Source: Mycolicibacterium diernhoferi
Lineage (GTDB): Bacteria > Actinomycetota > Actinomycetes > Mycobacteriales > Mycobacteriaceae
Length of the DNA: 64,000 nucleotides
Direction: 5' to 3'
Assembly: GCF_019456655.1 (NCBI RefSeq)
Contig: NZ_CP080332.1
Span: forward strand, 5,022,001-5,086,000
The translations under genes were made by a program, and so were the position numbers. Below, in pieces: positions 1 to 9,387 of the stretch. The notes under the pieces were generated by a model. The model had not been told where the DNA came from. It ran no database searches and saw only the letters and a program-made list of their open reading frames with translations. Each line of letters begins with the position of its first letter. Position 1 is the first letter of the stretch.

Positions 1-162
1 CAGCGGGTGATGGCCGGCGATCAGATCGCCACCATGGGCAACCGCGGTAACTCGACCGGCCCGCACTTGCACTTCGAGGTGTTGATGAACGGCTCCAACC
101 GGATCGATCCGGTGCCGTGGCTGGCGCAGCGCGGGCTGTCCCCCGGCAGCTACGTCGGTTAG
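1..162 (+). CDS. M23-family metallopeptidase, C-terminal end (partial)
   Basis: The first 53 codons visible are the end of a LytM/M23 zinc peptidase that cuts peptidoglycan cross-links outside the membrane. The diagnostic motif is [15 protein letters not shown], which carries the HxH metal/catalytic pair of the family. It is followed by the usual closing segment around IDPVPWL and a short tail. The N-terminus (expected signal peptide and first metal ligands) lies before the window. An M23 gene next to uvrD1 and chorismate mutase matches M. tuberculosis Rv0950c-Rv0948c. The stop codon is TAG at 160-162. Confidence 0.9.
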   Translation, partial: QRVMAGDQIATMGNRGNSTGPHLHFEVLMNGSNRIDPVPWLAQRGLSPGSYVG

Positions 163-186
163 AACAGCGGGCGTCGGTCGATTCAC

Positions 187-192
187 TACCTT
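187..192 (+). promoter_or_regulatory. -10 element for a leaderless start
   Basis: TACCTT fits the mycobacterial TANNNT -10 hexamer and ends 7 nt before the GTG at 200. That would start transcription at or next to the start codon, and it is the reason for preferring GTG 200 over TTG 191. Confidence 0.5.
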
Positions 193-199
193 GGGTGAT

Positions 200-721
200 G
201 TGAATCCGGATCCGTCACCCGATGCCACCCGCATCATCCGCCGGCAGCCGACCGGTTCGTTCCCTGCGGTCGACGCCGCCCTGCCGGACACACCCGAGCC
301 GACGGCCTACATCCCGCGTCCCACGCCCCTCGCCGTGCCCCCGCGGCGGGCCGCCGGGCCGGGCACCGCGATCGCTGCCGCCACCCTGAGCATCCTGTCC
401 GGTTGGGCCACCGCCGTCATCGCCACCGATCTGATCGCCGGTTGGTGGCGCACCGATCGGCTGTTCTGCGTCGCCATCGGCTTCCTCACCGCCATCGCCG
501 CGGCGGCCGGGATCGGCGGCCTGATCGCGCTGCTGCTGCAGCGGCAGTTCGGCCGCCTGCTGATCTGTGTGGGCGCCACCATCGGACTGCTCATTTTCGG
601 CAGCCTGTTCCTGGCCGGGGCCAAGCTGCACCCGGTGGTCTATGCCTTGCCTGCGCTGCCGGTCGCCGCGATCGTGGCCACCCTGCTGCCGCAGACCCGC
701 GAGTGGGCCCGCCGCGGCTAG
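200..721 (+). CDS. Small proline-rich membrane protein, function unknown
   Basis: This 173-residue protein has a hydrophilic N-terminal third rich in Pro, Arg and Thr, then four hydrophobic segments at roughly residues 55-75, 88-110, 118-138 and 143-162, and a short basic end. The layout is a cytoplasmic N-tail plus a four-helix membrane domain, as in many uncharacterised mycobacterial membrane proteins. I recognise no catalytic motif. It lies 37 bp after the M23 peptidase on the same strand and converges with uvrD1. A TTG nine bases upstream (191) is an alternative start, but the TANNNT hexamer at 187 favours GTG 200. Confidence 0.7.
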   Translation: MNPDPSPDATRIIRRQPTGSFPAVDAALPDTPEPTAYIPRPTPLAVPPRRAAGPGTAIAAATLSILSGWATAVIATDLIAGWWRTDRLFCVAIGFLTAIAAAAGIGGLIALLLQRQFGRLLICVGATIGLLIFGSLFLAGAKLHPVVYALPALPVAAIVATLLPQTREWARRG

Positions 722-728
722 CCAGATT

Positions 729-746
729 CCCCGGTCGCTGCGCTCC
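729..746 (+). repeat. Post-stop 18-mer, copy 1
   Basis: CCCCGGTCGCTGCGCTCC begins 8 nt after the stop codon of the membrane-protein gene. An identical 18-mer sits at 35673-35690, also just after a stop codon, and a degraded form lies at 22084-22101. See the findings. Confidence 0.6.
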
Positions 747-758
747 GGCCCGCCGGAC

Positions 759-3107
759 TCAGAGTTTCTGCACCGGGGCGTGGTTGTGCATCAGCTTGAC
801 CCGTCCGGCGCTGCCGAAGTCGATCAGCGACATCGCCGACTCCCCGACCCCGGACACTTCCTCGACGCGGCCGAGCCCGTACTTGTCGTGGGTGACCCGG
901 TCCCCGGGTTCCAGCGTGATGATCGCGCGGTTGCGGGCCTTCGTCGGCGCCGGCCGCACGTTGTCGCTGAACCGCCCGGTGCTGACCGGGGCGCTCAGCG
1001 AGGACGACGGTGTCTCCACCCGGCGCCAGTTGATCAGGTCCTCGGGTATCTCGCGCAGGAAGCGTGACTCCGGGTTGAGCATCGGCTGTCCCCAGGACGA
1101 GCGCACCTTGGCGCGGCTGAGGTACAGCCGCTGCCGGGCCCGGGTGATCCCCACGTAGGCCAGCCGCCGCTCCTCGGACAGTTCGGTCGGATCTCCCAGT
1201 GCCCGCATGTGCGGGAACATGCCGTCCTCCCAGCCGGTCACGAAAACCACCGGGAACTCCAGGCCCTTGGCGGTGTGCAGGGTCATCATGGTGACCACGC
1301 CCGACTCGTGCTCGGGGATCCCGTCGGCGTCGGCGACCAGCGACACCCGCTCCAGGAACTGGGCAAGCACCCCGGTGTCCGGAATGTCCTCGTCCTGCGG
1401 GTCGCCGCCCTCCTCCCGCAACGCCTGGGCGTTGGCCAGGTCGGTGCTGAATTCGTGGGCGACGCTGACCAGTTCGTTGAGGTTGTCGAGCCGGGCCAGA
1501 TCCTGCGGGTCGGTGGAGGATTCGAGCTCACGCCGGTATCCGGTGCGGTCCAGCACGGCTTCGACGAGGTCGCCGAGTTCACCGTCGAGGCGAGCGCGCA
1601 AGCTGTCGAGCAGTTGGGTGAAGGAGGCGATCGCCTTCTCCGAGCGGGTGTTCAGCATCGGCACCCGCCCTTCAGCGGCGGCCTGCAGGGCATCGTTGAA
1701 GGTGGCGCCGGTGTTCTCGGCGTAGACCGCGACGCAGGCCTCGGCCCGGTCCCCGATGCCGCGGCGCGGGGTGTTCAGGATGCGGCGCATACTCACCGCG
1801 TCCCCGGGGTTGTCCAGCACCCGCAGGTAGGCGACGATGTCGCGAATCTCCTTGCGCTCGTAGAAGCGCACGCCGCCGACGACCTTGTACGGGATGCCGG
1901 CGCGGATGAACACCTCTTCCAGCGCCCGCGACGAATTGTTGGTGCGGTAGAACACCGCCACGTCGGAGTAGTTGATCTCGCCTTTATCGGCCAGCGAGTC
2001 GATCTCTTCGGCCACGAAGCGGGCCTCGTCGTGTTCGTTGTCGGCGACGTAGCCGACGATCAGCTCGCCCTCCCCGGAGTCTGTCCACAGCCGCTTCTCG
2101 CGGCGGCCGGTGTTGCGGGAGATGACCGCGTTGGCGGCGTTCAGGATGGTCTGCGTGGAGCGGTAGTTCTGTTCCAGCAGGATGGTGGTGGCGTCCGGGT
2201 AGTCGCGCTCGAAGTCCTCGATGTTGCGGATGGTCGCGCCGCGGAAGGCGTAGATCGACTGGTCGGCGTCGCCCACCACGCACAGCTCCGACGGCGGCAC
2301 CGCGGCCGGATCATCGGGGTCGGCGTGGCCGACCAGCTCGCGGACCAGCATGTACTGGGCGTGGTTGGTGTCCTGGTATTCGTCGACCAGAATGTGCCGG
2401 AAGCGCCGCCGGTAGTACTGGGCGATCTGCGGAAAAGCCTGCAGCACAGCGACTGTCTCGCCGATCAGGTCGTCGAAGTCCAGTGCGTTCGCCGCCCGCA
2501 AGCGGCGCTGGTACTCGCCGTACACCGAGGCCACGGTCTTGGACATGTCGTCGGAGCTGTCGGTCAGATCGGACAGCGCCCGGTCCGGGTCGATGAGTTC
2601 GTTCTTCAGATTGGAGATGCCGTTGGCCAGCAACCGCGGCGAATACCGCTTGGTGTCCAGGCCCATGTCCTTGGCGATCATCATCAGCAGTCGCCGGGAG
2701 TCGTCGGCGTCGTAGATGGAGAAGTTGGAGTTCAACCCCGGCAGCAGGGAGGCCTGATTGCGCAGGATCCGCACGCAGGTGGAGTGGAATGTGGACACCC
2801 ACATGTTGCGGGCCTTGGGGCCCACGATCTGGACCACCCGCTCCCGCATCTCGGCGGCGGCCTTGTTGGTGAAGGTGATCGCCAGCACCTGGCCGACGCC
2901 GACATCGCGGGCGGCCAGCAGGTAGGCGATGCGCCGGGTGAGCACCGCGGTCTTGCCGGATCCGGCGCCGGCCACGATGAGCAGCGGGGACCCTTCGTGC
3001 AGGACGGCCTGACGCTGCTGCGGGTTGAGCCCTTCCAGCAGGTCGTCGACGGTGGTGGTGCCCACGGACTGCTGAGCGGGCTGGGCGGGCTGGAAAAGAG
3101 ATGTCAT
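759..3107 (-). CDS. uvrD1: ATP-dependent DNA helicase UvrD1/PcrA
   Basis: Superfamily 1A 3'-5' DNA helicase of 782 residues, close to the roughly 770 of M. tuberculosis UvrD1. It acts in nucleotide-excision repair and in replication and recombination control, and mycobacterial UvrD1 is stimulated by Ku, which is also encoded here (44088). Motifs in order: Q-motif GLNPQQRQAV, Walker A GAGSGKTAVLTRR, motif II VDEYQDTN, motif III GDADQSIYAFRGA, motif IV QNYRST, motif V TMHTAKGLEFPVVF (read as MTLHTAKGLEFP), motif VI YVGITRARQRLY. The C-terminal Tudor-like RNA-polymerase-binding segment (GDRVTHDKYGLGRVEEV) is present. ATG 3107 gives the family-like N-terminus. ATG 3140 in the same frame is possible but would add eleven untypical residues. 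Confidence 0.97.
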   Translation of the reverse strand: MTSLFQPAQPAQQSVGTTTVDDLLEGLNPQQRQAVLHEGSPLLIVAGAGSGKTAVLTRRIAYLLAARDVGVGQVLAITFTNKAAAEMRERVVQIVGPKARNMWVSTFHSTCVRILRNQASLLPGLNSNFSIYDADDSRRLLMMIAKDMGLDTKRYSPRLLANGISNLKNELIDPDRALSDLTDSSDDMSKTVASVYGEYQRRLRAANALDFDDLIGETVAVLQAFPQIAQYYRRRFRHILVDEYQDTNHAQYMLVRELVGHADPDDPAAVPPSELCVVGDADQSIYAFRGATIRNIEDFERDYPDATTILLEQNYRSTQTILNAANAVISRNTGRREKRLWTDSGEGELIVGYVADNEHDEARFVAEEIDSLADKGEINYSDVAVFYRTNNSSRALEEVFIRAGIPYKVVGGVRFYERKEIRDIVAYLRVLDNPGDAVSMRRILNTPRRGIGDRAEACVAVYAENTGATFNDALQAAAEGRVPMLNTRSEKAIASFTQLLDSLRARLDGELGDLVEAVLDRTGYRRELESSTDPQDLARLDNLNELVSVAHEFSTDLANAQALREEGGDPQDEDIPDTGVLAQFLERVSLVADADGIPEHESGVVTMMTLHTAKGLEFPVVFVTGWEDGMFPHMRALGDPTELSEERRLAYVGITRARQRLYLSRAKVRSSWGQPMLNPESRFLREIPEDLINWRRVETPSSSLSAPVSTGRFSDNVRPAPTKARNRAIITLEPGDRVTHDKYGLGRVEEVSGVGESAMSLIDFGSAGRVKLMHNHAPVQKL

Positions 3108-3191
3108 TTCGGTGTCGAATCTACCGTCGAACGGTGACATGCCCGTGACCCGGCTTTGCACCGAATCTGCGTCGGGTGGCACACTCGGATC

Positions 3192-3449
3192 GTGCTTGAC
3201 GAGCCCGCCGCCAACATCGACGACCTCCGCCTGGAGATCGACGAGTTGGACGCTGCGATCCTGGCCGCCGTGAAGCGCCGCACCGAGGTGTCCCGCATCA
3301 TCGGCAAGGCCCGGATGGCCTCCGGCGGCACGAAACTGGTGCACAGCCGGGAGATGAAGGTCATCGAGCGCTACAGCGAGCTCGGCCCCGAGGGGAAAGA
3401 CCTGGCCATGCTGCTGCTCCGCCTCGGCCGCGGCCGCCTCGGCCACTAG
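3192..3449 (+). CDS. Chorismate mutase, AroQ type (AroQ-delta)
   Basis: Converts chorismate to prephenate, the first committed step to Phe and Tyr, in the cytoplasm. The protein is about 85 residues, an all-helical AroQ fold: DLRLEIDELDAAIL (helix 1 with the conserved acidic/Arg pair), KRRTEVSRIIGKARMASGG, and the C-terminal LLLRLGRGRLGH. It closely matches M. tuberculosis Rv0948c, which is weakly active alone and is stimulated by DAHP synthase through its C-terminal residues; the same GRGRLGH end is present here. GTG 3192 is chosen because it gives the family's usual N-terminus. A TTG at 3156 would add 12 unrelated residues. It is divergent from uvrD1. Confidence 0.93.
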   Translation: MLDEPAANIDDLRLEIDELDAAILAAVKRRTEVSRIIGKARMASGGTKLVHSREMKVIERYSELGPEGKDLAMLLLRLGRGRLGH

Positions 3450-3461
3450 ACCACTACCTGT

Positions 3462-3510
3462 GATTTCGGCGCGCTGACGTTCGCTAAGCGAACGTCAGCG
3501 CGCCGAAATC
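3462..3510. terminator. Bidirectional hairpin between convergent genes
   Basis: Two 24-nt arms (3462-3485 and 3487-3510) are perfectly complementary around the single base at 3486, so the RNA forms a very long GC-rich stem on either strand. The element sits 12 nt after the chorismate mutase stop and 9 nt before the dehydrogenase stop, which fits a shared terminator. There is no U-tract, as is common in mycobacteria. The outer arm carries GCGCCGAAA, as does the hairpin split by the IS element at 9388/10770. Confidence 0.8.
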
Positions 3511-3519
3511 GCGGTGGGA

Positions 3520-4974
3520 CTAGGGCGTGAACGCGATGTACTTGGTCTCCAGGTACTCCTCGATGCCTTCCGACCCGCCCTCGCGACCGAACCCGGACTC
3601 CTTGATCCCGCCGAACGGCGCGGCCGCATCGGAGATGACGCCCCGGTTCACCCCGACCATGCCGGCCTCGACGGCCTCGGCGACCCGCAGCGCCCGGTCC
3701 AGCGACTGGGTGTAGATGTAGGACGCCAGGCCGTAGGTGGTGTCGTTGGCCGCGGCGATGCCCTCCTCCTCGGTGTCGAACCCGGTGATCGGCGCGACCG
3801 GTCCGAACACCTCCTCCTTGAGGATGCGGGCGTCGGCGGGCACATCGGCCAGCACGGTGGCCGGGTAGAAATGCCCGGGCCCGCCCGGCGCCACACCACC
3901 GACGGCCACCTCGGCGCCCCGCGACACCGCATCGGAGACCAGGTCGGCGACGATGCCGAGTTGCTTGGCCGAGATCAGCGGACCCAGCGTCGAGGACTCC
4001 TCCAGCCCGTTGCCCAGGGTGTATTCGCTCATCCGCTTCACCAGCTTGCCGGTGAACTCCTCGCGGACCGCGTTGGCGACGTGGAACCGGTTGGCCGCGG
4101 TGCAGGCCTCACCACCGTTGCGCATCTTGGCCAGCAGCGCACCCTCCACCGCGGCGTCGACGTCGGCGTCGTCGAACACCACGAACGGGGCGTTGCCGCC
4201 GAGTTCCATCGAGGTGCGCAGCAGTTTGTCGCTGGACTGCTTCACCAGCGCCTTACCCACCCCGGTGGAGCCGGTGAAGGTCAGCTTGCGCAGCCGGCCG
4301 TCGTCGATCAGCGCGCCGGTCAGGTCGCCGGGCTTGGTGGTCGGCAGCACCGAGAGCACCCCCTTGGGCAGTCCGGCCTCGTCGATCAGCTTGGCCAGCA
4401 GCAGCATGGTCAGCGGGGTTTCCTGGGCGGGTTTGACCAGCATGGTGCAGCCGGCGGCGAGCGCCGGGCCGATCTTGCGGGTGCCCATCGCCAGCGGGAA
4501 GTTCCACGGGGTGATGGCGTAGCAGGGACCGACCGGCATCTTGGTCACCAGGATGCGGCCGGTGCCGGCCGGGCTGTGCGTGTAACGGCCGTCGATGCGT
4601 GCCGCCTCCTCGGAGAACCAGCGGAAGAACTCGGCGCCGTACTTGACCTCGCCCCGGCTCTCGGCGAGCACCTTGCCCATCTCCAGGGTCATCAGGGTGG
4701 CGAGATCTTCGCTTCGGGCGGTGAGCGTTTCGAACACCGCCCGCAGGATCTCCCCGCGCTCGCGCGCCGGGGTGGCCGCCCAGTCGGCCTGGGCTGCCTG
4801 CGCCGCGTCCAGCGCGGCGATGCCGTCCGCGGGGGTCGCGTCGGCCACCGAGGTGATCACCTCGTCGGTCGCCGGATTGAGCACATCGAACGTCTGGGAT
4901 GACGCCGAACCCCGCTCTTCACCGCCGATCCACAGGCCGGTGGGCACGGACGCGATCAAGTCTTCGATGCTCAT
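3520..4974 (-). CDS. gabD: NAD(P)-dependent succinate-semialdehyde-type dehydrogenase
   Basis: Aldehyde dehydrogenase superfamily enzyme of 484 residues, most like GabD1 succinate-semialdehyde dehydrogenases, which oxidise succinic semialdehyde to succinate in the GABA / 2-oxoglutarate bypass. Visible motifs: [20 protein letters not shown] (cofactor and oxyanion region with the catalytic Asn), [11 protein letters not shown] (nucleotide loop), [16 protein letters not shown] (general-base Glu), and the catalytic cysteine C291 in [10 protein letters not shown]. The C-terminal [15 protein letters not shown] segment is typical. It stands between chorismate mutase and pgi, where M. tuberculosis has only a degenerate gene. 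The exact aldehyde substrate cannot be fixed from sequence, since this subfamily also takes glutarate semialdehyde. Confidence 0.85.
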   Translation of the reverse strand: MSIEDLIASVPTGLWIGGEERGSASSQTFDVLNPATDEVITSVADATPADGIAALDAAQAAQADWAATPARERGEILRAVFETLTARSEDLATLMTLEMGKVLAESRGEVKYGAEFFRWFSEEAARIDGRYTHSPAGTGRILVTKMPVGPCYAITPWNFPLAMGTRKIGPALAAGCTMLVKPAQETPLTMLLLAKLIDEAGLPKGVLSVLPTTKPGDLTGALIDDGRLRKLTFTGSTGVGKALVKQSSDKLLRTSMELGGNAPFVVFDDADVDAAVEGALLAKMRNGGEACTAANRFHVANAVREEFTGKLVKRMSEYTLGNGLEESSTLGPLISAKQLGIVADLVSDAVSRGAEVAVGGVAPGGPGHFYPATVLADVPADARILKEEVFGPVAPITGFDTEEEGIAAANDTTYGLASYIYTQSLDRALRVAEAVEAGMVGVNRGVISDAAAPFGGIKESGFGREGGSEGIEEYLETKYIAFTP

Positions 4975-5024
4975 ACATCCATCATGTACACCCTCGAAAC
5001 GGTTGCCGCACTAAGGTCAGCAGA

Positions 5025-6674
5025 ATGAGTGCTGACATCACCGCGTCCCCCGCTTGGCAGGCCTTGTCACGCCACCACGACTCGATCGCCGGGCAAACTC
5101 TGCGGGAGCTGTTCGCGCAGGACCCGCGCCGCGGCACCGAGCTCACGCTGACCGTGGGTGATCTGTACATCGACTACAGCAAGCACCGGGTGACACGCGA
5201 AACCCTGGATCTGCTGGCCGATCTGGCCGTCGCGGCCGACCTGGAGGGCCGGCGTGCCGCGATGTTCGCCGGCGCGCACATCAACACCTCCGAGGACCGT
5301 GCGGTGCTGCACACCGCGCTGCGGCTGCCCCGGGATGCGGTGTTGGAGGTGGACGGTCAGGACGTCGTCGCCGATGTGCACGAGGTGCTCGACGCGATGG
5401 GTGACTTCTGTGACCGGTTGCGTTCCGGACAGTGGACCGGGGCCACCGGTGAGCGCATCACCTGCGTGGTCAACATCGGGATCGGCGGCTCGGATCTGGG
5501 CCCGGTGATGGTGTACGAGGCGCTGCGCCACTACGCCGATGCCGGTATCTCGGCGCGGTTCGTCTCCAACGTCGACCCCGCCGACCTGGTCGCCAAGCTC
5601 GACGGTCTCGACCCGGCCACAACGCTTTTCGTCATCGCCTCCAAGACGTTCTCCACACTGGAGACGCTGACCAACGCCACCGCGGCGCGGCGCTGGCTCA
5701 TCGAGTCACTCGGCGAGGACGCCGTCGCCAAGCACTTCGTGGCGGTCTCCACCAACAAGAAGCTGGTCGACGAGTTCGGCATCGACACCGCCAACATGTT
5801 CGGTTTCTGGGACTGGGTCGGCGGGCGCTATTCGGTGGACAGCGCCATCGGGCTCAGCGTGATGGCGGTGATCGGCCGGGAACGCTTCGCCGAGTTCCTG
5901 GCCGGGTTCCATCTGGTCGACGAGCACTTCCGCACCGCACCACTGACCGAGAACGCGCCGGTGATGCTCGGGCTGATCGGGCTTTGGTACAACAATTTCT
6001 TCGGCGCGCAGTCGCGTGCGGTGCTGCCCTACTCCAACGATCTATCCCGGTTCGCCGCCTACCTGCAGCAGCTGACGATGGAGTCCAACGGCAAGTCGGT
6101 GCGCGCCGACGGCACCCCGGTCAGCACCGATACCGGTGAGATCTATTGGGGCGAACCGGGAACCAACGGCCAGCACGCCTTCTACCAGTTGCTGCACCAG
6201 GGCACCCGGCTGATCCCGGCAGACTTCATCGGGTTCTGCGAGCCCACCGACGATCTGCCGACCGCCGACGGCACGGGCAGCATGCACGACCTGTTGATGA
6301 GCAACTTCTTCGCCCAGACCCAGGTCCTGGCATTCGGCAAGACCGCCGAGGAAATCGCGGCCGAAGGTACCGACGCCGACGTCGTCGCACACAAGGTGAT
6401 GCCGGGCAACCGGCCGACCACCTCGATCCTGGCCACCAAGCTGACCCCGTCGGTCATCGGCCAGCTCATCGCGCTCTACGAGCATCAGGTCTTCACCGAG
6501 GGCGTCATCTGGGGCATCGACTCGTTCGACCAGTGGGGAGTCGAACTGGGCAAGACCCAAGCCAAGGCCCTGTTGCCGGTGCTCACCGACGATGCCGCGC
6601 CGCCCGATCAGAGCGACACCTCCACCGACGCGCTGGTGCGCCGCTACCGCACCCAGCGCGGACGCACCGCCTGA
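5025..6674 (+). CDS. pgi: Glucose-6-phosphate isomerase
   Basis: Interconverts glucose-6-phosphate and fructose-6-phosphate in glycolysis and gluconeogenesis. The 549-residue protein is full length for the large bacterial/eukaryotic PGI type. Signatures: [28 protein letters not shown] (sugar-phosphate binding), [41 protein letters not shown], the catalytic Glu in MESNGKSV, the His in [15 protein letters not shown], and the late Lys in [14 protein letters not shown] 5025 has a TAAGGT -10 hexamer ending 7 nt upstream, which suggests a leaderless message. Neighbours match the M. tuberculosis Rv0946c locus. Confidence 0.98.
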   Translation: MSADITASPAWQALSRHHDSIAGQTLRELFAQDPRRGTELTLTVGDLYIDYSKHRVTRETLDLLADLAVAADLEGRRAAMFAGAHINTSEDRAVLHTALRLPRDAVLEVDGQDVVADVHEVLDAMGDFCDRLRSGQWTGATGERITCVVNIGIGGSDLGPVMVYEALRHYADAGISARFVSNVDPADLVAKLDGLDPATTLFVIASKTFSTLETLTNATAARRWLIESLGEDAVAKHFVAVSTNKKLVDEFGIDTANMFGFWDWVGGRYSVDSAIGLSVMAVIGRERFAEFLAGFHLVDEHFRTAPLTENAPVMLGLIGLWYNNFFGAQSRAVLPYSNDLSRFAAYLQQLTMESNGKSVRADGTPVSTDTGEIYWGEPGTNGQHAFYQLLHQGTRLIPADFIGFCEPTDDLPTADGTGSMHDLLMSNFFAQTQVLAFGKTAEEIAAEGTDADVVAHKVMPGNRPTTSILATKLTPSVIGQLIALYEHQVFTEGVIWGIDSFDQWGVELGKTQAKALLPVLTDDAAPPDQSDTSTDALVRRYRTQRGRTA

Positions 6675-6676
6675 CG

Positions 6677-7702
6677 TCAGATCGCCCGCGTCTCGATGAC
6701 GGCGAACTCCCCGGCGGTCTGGATGTCGGTGCAGCGCAGGCCCGCCGAGGCGAACAGGGCGTCGAATTCGCCTGCGTCGCGCTCCCGGCCACCGGTCATG
6801 ACGAGCATGTTCATGTCCATGATCGGAGCCGTGCCCGGATCACCGGGGGCGCCGACGAGGTGGTCGATGACGTAGATGCGGCCGCCGTTGCGCAGCGCGG
6901 CCCGGCAATTCTTCAGGATCTGGATACAGCTCGCGTCGTCCCAGTCGTGCAGCACGTATTTGAGCAGGTACAGGTCCGCCGGCGGCACCGAGTCGAAGAA
7001 GTCGCCGGCGAGGGCGGTGAAGCGCGGCAGCAGTCCGTCCCGGTGCGCGGCGGCCAGCGCCTCGCCCACCACGTGCGGCAGGTCGTAGACCCCGCCCCGC
7101 AGCCGCGGGTTGACCCGCATCATGGCCCGGATCACCTCGCCGTTCGCGCCGCCGATGTCCAGCGCGCGGTCGACACCTGTGGTGTCGATCACCTGCGCGA
7201 TCTCCAGCGCAGCGGCCGCGCTGAGGTTCGACATGGCCTCGGTGAACGCGCTCGCCTCGTCGAACTGGGTGGCGAGGTAGTCGAAGATCGTGTCGAACTC
7301 GCCGAGGGCGGCCTTGACCTGCCGGTCGCCGGTGCGCACGGCGTCCGGGAACCGGCCCCAGGTCTGCCAATGACCGGGTGCGCACATGGCAAGGACCATG
7401 CCCCGCAACGAGTTCGGATCGTCGCGGCGCAGGGTGCCCAGCAGCGAGGTGGCCGCGAAGCGGACACCGTCGGTGGAGGTCAGCAGGCCGAGCGAGCAGC
7501 AGGTCCGCATGAGCCGGCGGGTGGCGTCCTGGTCGAGGGATTCGGCGTCGGCGACCCCCTCGGCGGTGTCCACTCCGGCGCCGAGATGGTCGGCAAGATT
7601 GAACAGTGCGGCGGCCCGCACGATCTGACTGACCCAGTATCCGGAATACATCGTGGACATCAGGTGGTAGTCGGCGGTCTCGGTCGGCACAGAACTCGTC
7701 AT
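6677..7702 (-). CDS. SAM-dependent O-methyltransferase (Methyltransf_2 family)
   Basis: This 341-residue protein has the two-part layout of plant/actinobacterial O-methyltransferases that act on phenols and polyketides: an N-terminal winged-helix dimerisation domain (about 1-110) and a C-terminal Rossmann methyltransferase. SAM-binding and catalytic features are LDIGGANGEVIRAMM, the acidic residue of GGVYDLPHVV, LAGDFFDSVP, and the typical LKYVLHDWDDASCIQIL with the catalytic His. ATG 7702 is preceded by a good Shine-Dalgarno (GGAGAGAG), so upstream in-frame starts are unlikely. It converges with pgi (2 bp gap) and diverges from the P450 gene, a possible partner in tailoring an aromatic metabolite. 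That link is inference. Confidence 0.85.
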   Translation of the reverse strand: MTSSVPTETADYHLMSTMYSGYWVSQIVRAAALFNLADHLGAGVDTAEGVADAESLDQDATRRLMRTCCSLGLLTSTDGVRFAATSLLGTLRRDDPNSLRGMVLAMCAPGHWQTWGRFPDAVRTGDRQVKAALGEFDTIFDYLATQFDEASAFTEAMSNLSAAAALEIAQVIDTTGVDRALDIGGANGEVIRAMMRVNPRLRGGVYDLPHVVGEALAAAHRDGLLPRFTALAGDFFDSVPPADLYLLKYVLHDWDDASCIQILKNCRAALRNGGRIYVIDHLVGAPGDPGTAPIMDMNMLVMTGGRERDAGEFDALFASAGLRCTDIQTAGEFAVIETRAI

Positions 7703-7872
7703 CAACTCTCTCCAGCGGTCGGGTTCACCATCGGTCGTCGGCCAGTCAACGCAGCGCCCGGCGCCCGGGGAAGGCAACGATCCTCCTAGGTGAGCGAGTG
7801 CCACCTTTATCGGCCTGAGCACACCCGACCTGTGAATGCACTGTGAGCCGTGGCGCGGAAAGCCGATCCCCT

Positions 7873-8105
7873 GAGCGAGTTCGCAGCCGCCGCAGCAAGA
7901 TCCAGCCCGCCGATGTCGGTACTCCTCGACGGGTGGCCGATGTCAACCACCCGGTGGCCGGGACCTCGATCTGCGTTTCCAGCATCTGATGCTGCGGGGC
8001 AGCGCGAACATCATGGTGGTCTACTGGGCCGATCCCGGGTCGCCGCCCGAGCAGGCGCTGCGCAGGCTGACCGAGCACGGCGTAAGGGGGCCGGGACGGT
8101 CCTAG
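7873..8105 (+). pseudogene. Remnant of an XRE/MmyB-type regulator, frameshifted
   Basis: Two frames together spell the end of a MmyB-like ligand-binding domain, the C-terminal half of many actinobacterial XRE regulators. The first frame reads RRVADVNHPVAG (HPVxG motif). Around 7952 it shifts by one base to RDLDLRFQHLML, then VVYWADPGSPPEQALRRL, to be compared with the family's VYTAEPGSPSAEALRLL, and ends at TAG 8103. The helix-turn-helix half is absent; the DNA upstream is the start of the methyltransferase gene on the other strand. The family match is from memory of MmyB-type proteins. Confidence 0.65.
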
Positions 8106-8200
8106 TCAGATCTCGACCTGGATGCCGGTCCGGCGGTACATCAGCCTGGGTTGGGCATTGCCCCACCCGAACAGGTCTGACTCGAAGTAGGTCCGAAACC

Positions 8201-9382
8201 ATGCTGTTCCTGTCCAAATCGTTCGTCGACGATCCACACACCGTCTATCGGCAGCTGCGCCACGACGGCCCGGCCCATCAGGTGACCATGTGGAATGGCC
8301 TGCGGGCGTGGCTGATCACCGGCTACGACGAGGCCCGAGCCCTGATGACCGACCCCCGGATCAAGAAGGACGGGGTGAGGGCGGCCGGCCTGTACCCCAC
8401 CGGCACGGCCACCACGGTCGGTTCGGTGCTCGGCAACAACATGCTGTTCAAGGATCCACCGGACCACACCCGGCTGCGCCGCTTCGTCACCGCGACCTTC
8501 ACCGCTCATGCGGTACAGCGGCTGCGTCCGGGCGTCGAGGAGATCGCCGAGGAGTTGCTCGACGCGATCGATCCGGGCACTCCGGTCGATCTGATGACGG
8601 CGCTGGCCCAGCCGCTGCCGATCCGGGTGATCGGCGAGTTGCTCGGGGTGCCGACCGCGGAGCGGGACCGGTTCAAGTCTCTGGTCCTGCCGATATTCAC
8701 CAGTACCGATGCCGAGGTGGTGGGACCGGCACAGCGCGAACTGACCGAACTGCTGCGCGATGTCATGTCGATCAAACGGTCACAGCCCGGCGAGGATCTG
8801 CTCAGCGGCCTGATCGGTCGTCGCGATGACGGGGATCAACTGTCCGAGGAGGAATTGCTCGGCACCGCTTTCCTGCTCATCATCGCGGGATACGACACCA
8901 CGGTGAACCTCATCGGCAACGGGATCCTCGAATTGGCGCGCCACCCGGATCAGCTCGCCGCGCTGCGCGCGGACCGCGCCCTGCTGCCGGGCGCCATCGA
9001 GGAGATGCTGCGGTTCGAGAGCCCGCTCAACACCGCGACGATCCGGTTCACCGCAGAACCCGTCACCGTCGGGCAGGCCGAGATACCGGCCGGCGAGTTG
9101 GTGTTGATCGCGCTGCTGTCGGCGAACCGGGACGAGCGTTACTTCCCGGACGCCGACCGTTTCGACATCACCCGCGACGGCCAGCGGCACATGGCCTTCG
9201 GCCACGGAATCCACCACTGCTTGGGTGCCCCGCTGGCCCGGATGGAGGCCGAGATCGCGTTCGGCAAGCTGCTGTCCCGGTTCGCCGACATCCGTCTGGA
9301 CACGGCCGAGCCGCCGGCCTACCGGGCCACCACCTTGATGCGGGGTCTGCATGCCCTGCCGGTCACTTTGAAAGCCGCCTGA
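8201..9382 (+). CDS. Cytochrome P450 (CYP107-like)
   Basis: Soluble bacterial P450 monooxygenase of 393 residues that needs external ferredoxin and reductase; none is encoded nearby. I-helix oxygen-activation motif AGYDTTVNLIGNG, K-helix ExxR in EEMLR, and heme loop FGHGIHHCLGAPLAR with the thiolate ligand at C340. The N-terminus (SKSFVDDPHTVYRQLR) and overall pattern resemble CYP107/CYP105-type enzymes of secondary metabolism. ATG 8201 gives a family-like N-terminus; upstream in-frame codons back to 7850 run through pseudogene remains. The substrate is unknown. It could cooperate with the divergent O-methyltransferase. Confidence 0.93.
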   Translation: MLFLSKSFVDDPHTVYRQLRHDGPAHQVTMWNGLRAWLITGYDEARALMTDPRIKKDGVRAAGLYPTGTATTVGSVLGNNMLFKDPPDHTRLRRFVTATFTAHAVQRLRPGVEEIAEELLDAIDPGTPVDLMTALAQPLPIRVIGELLGVPTAERDRFKSLVLPIFTSTDAEVVGPAQRELTELLRDVMSIKRSQPGEDLLSGLIGRRDDGDQLSEEELLGTAFLLIIAGYDTTVNLIGNGILELARHPDQLAALRADRALLPGAIEEMLRFESPLNTATIRFTAEPVTVGQAEIPAGELVLIALLSANRDERYFPDADRFDITRDGQRHMAFGHGIHHCLGAPLARMEAEIAFGKLLSRFADIRLDTAEPPAYRATTLMRGLHALPVTLKAA

Positions 9383-9387
9383 CGCGC

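Noticed and set aside
3514..4902. Long open frame opposite the aldehyde dehydrogenase gene (462 codons).
   Set aside because: A shadow of the real gene: low-complexity Gly/Arg/His composition, no domain, and full overlap with a gene having all catalytic motifs.
8106..8215. Minus-strand frame ending YFESDLFGWGNAQPRLMYRRTGIQVEI before a TGA at about 8106, looking like the end of a gene.
   Set aside because: It runs antisense into the start of the P450 gene, has no start codon or ribosome-binding site, and I could not match it to a family. It is probably chance coding in GC-rich DNA or a remnant too short to name.
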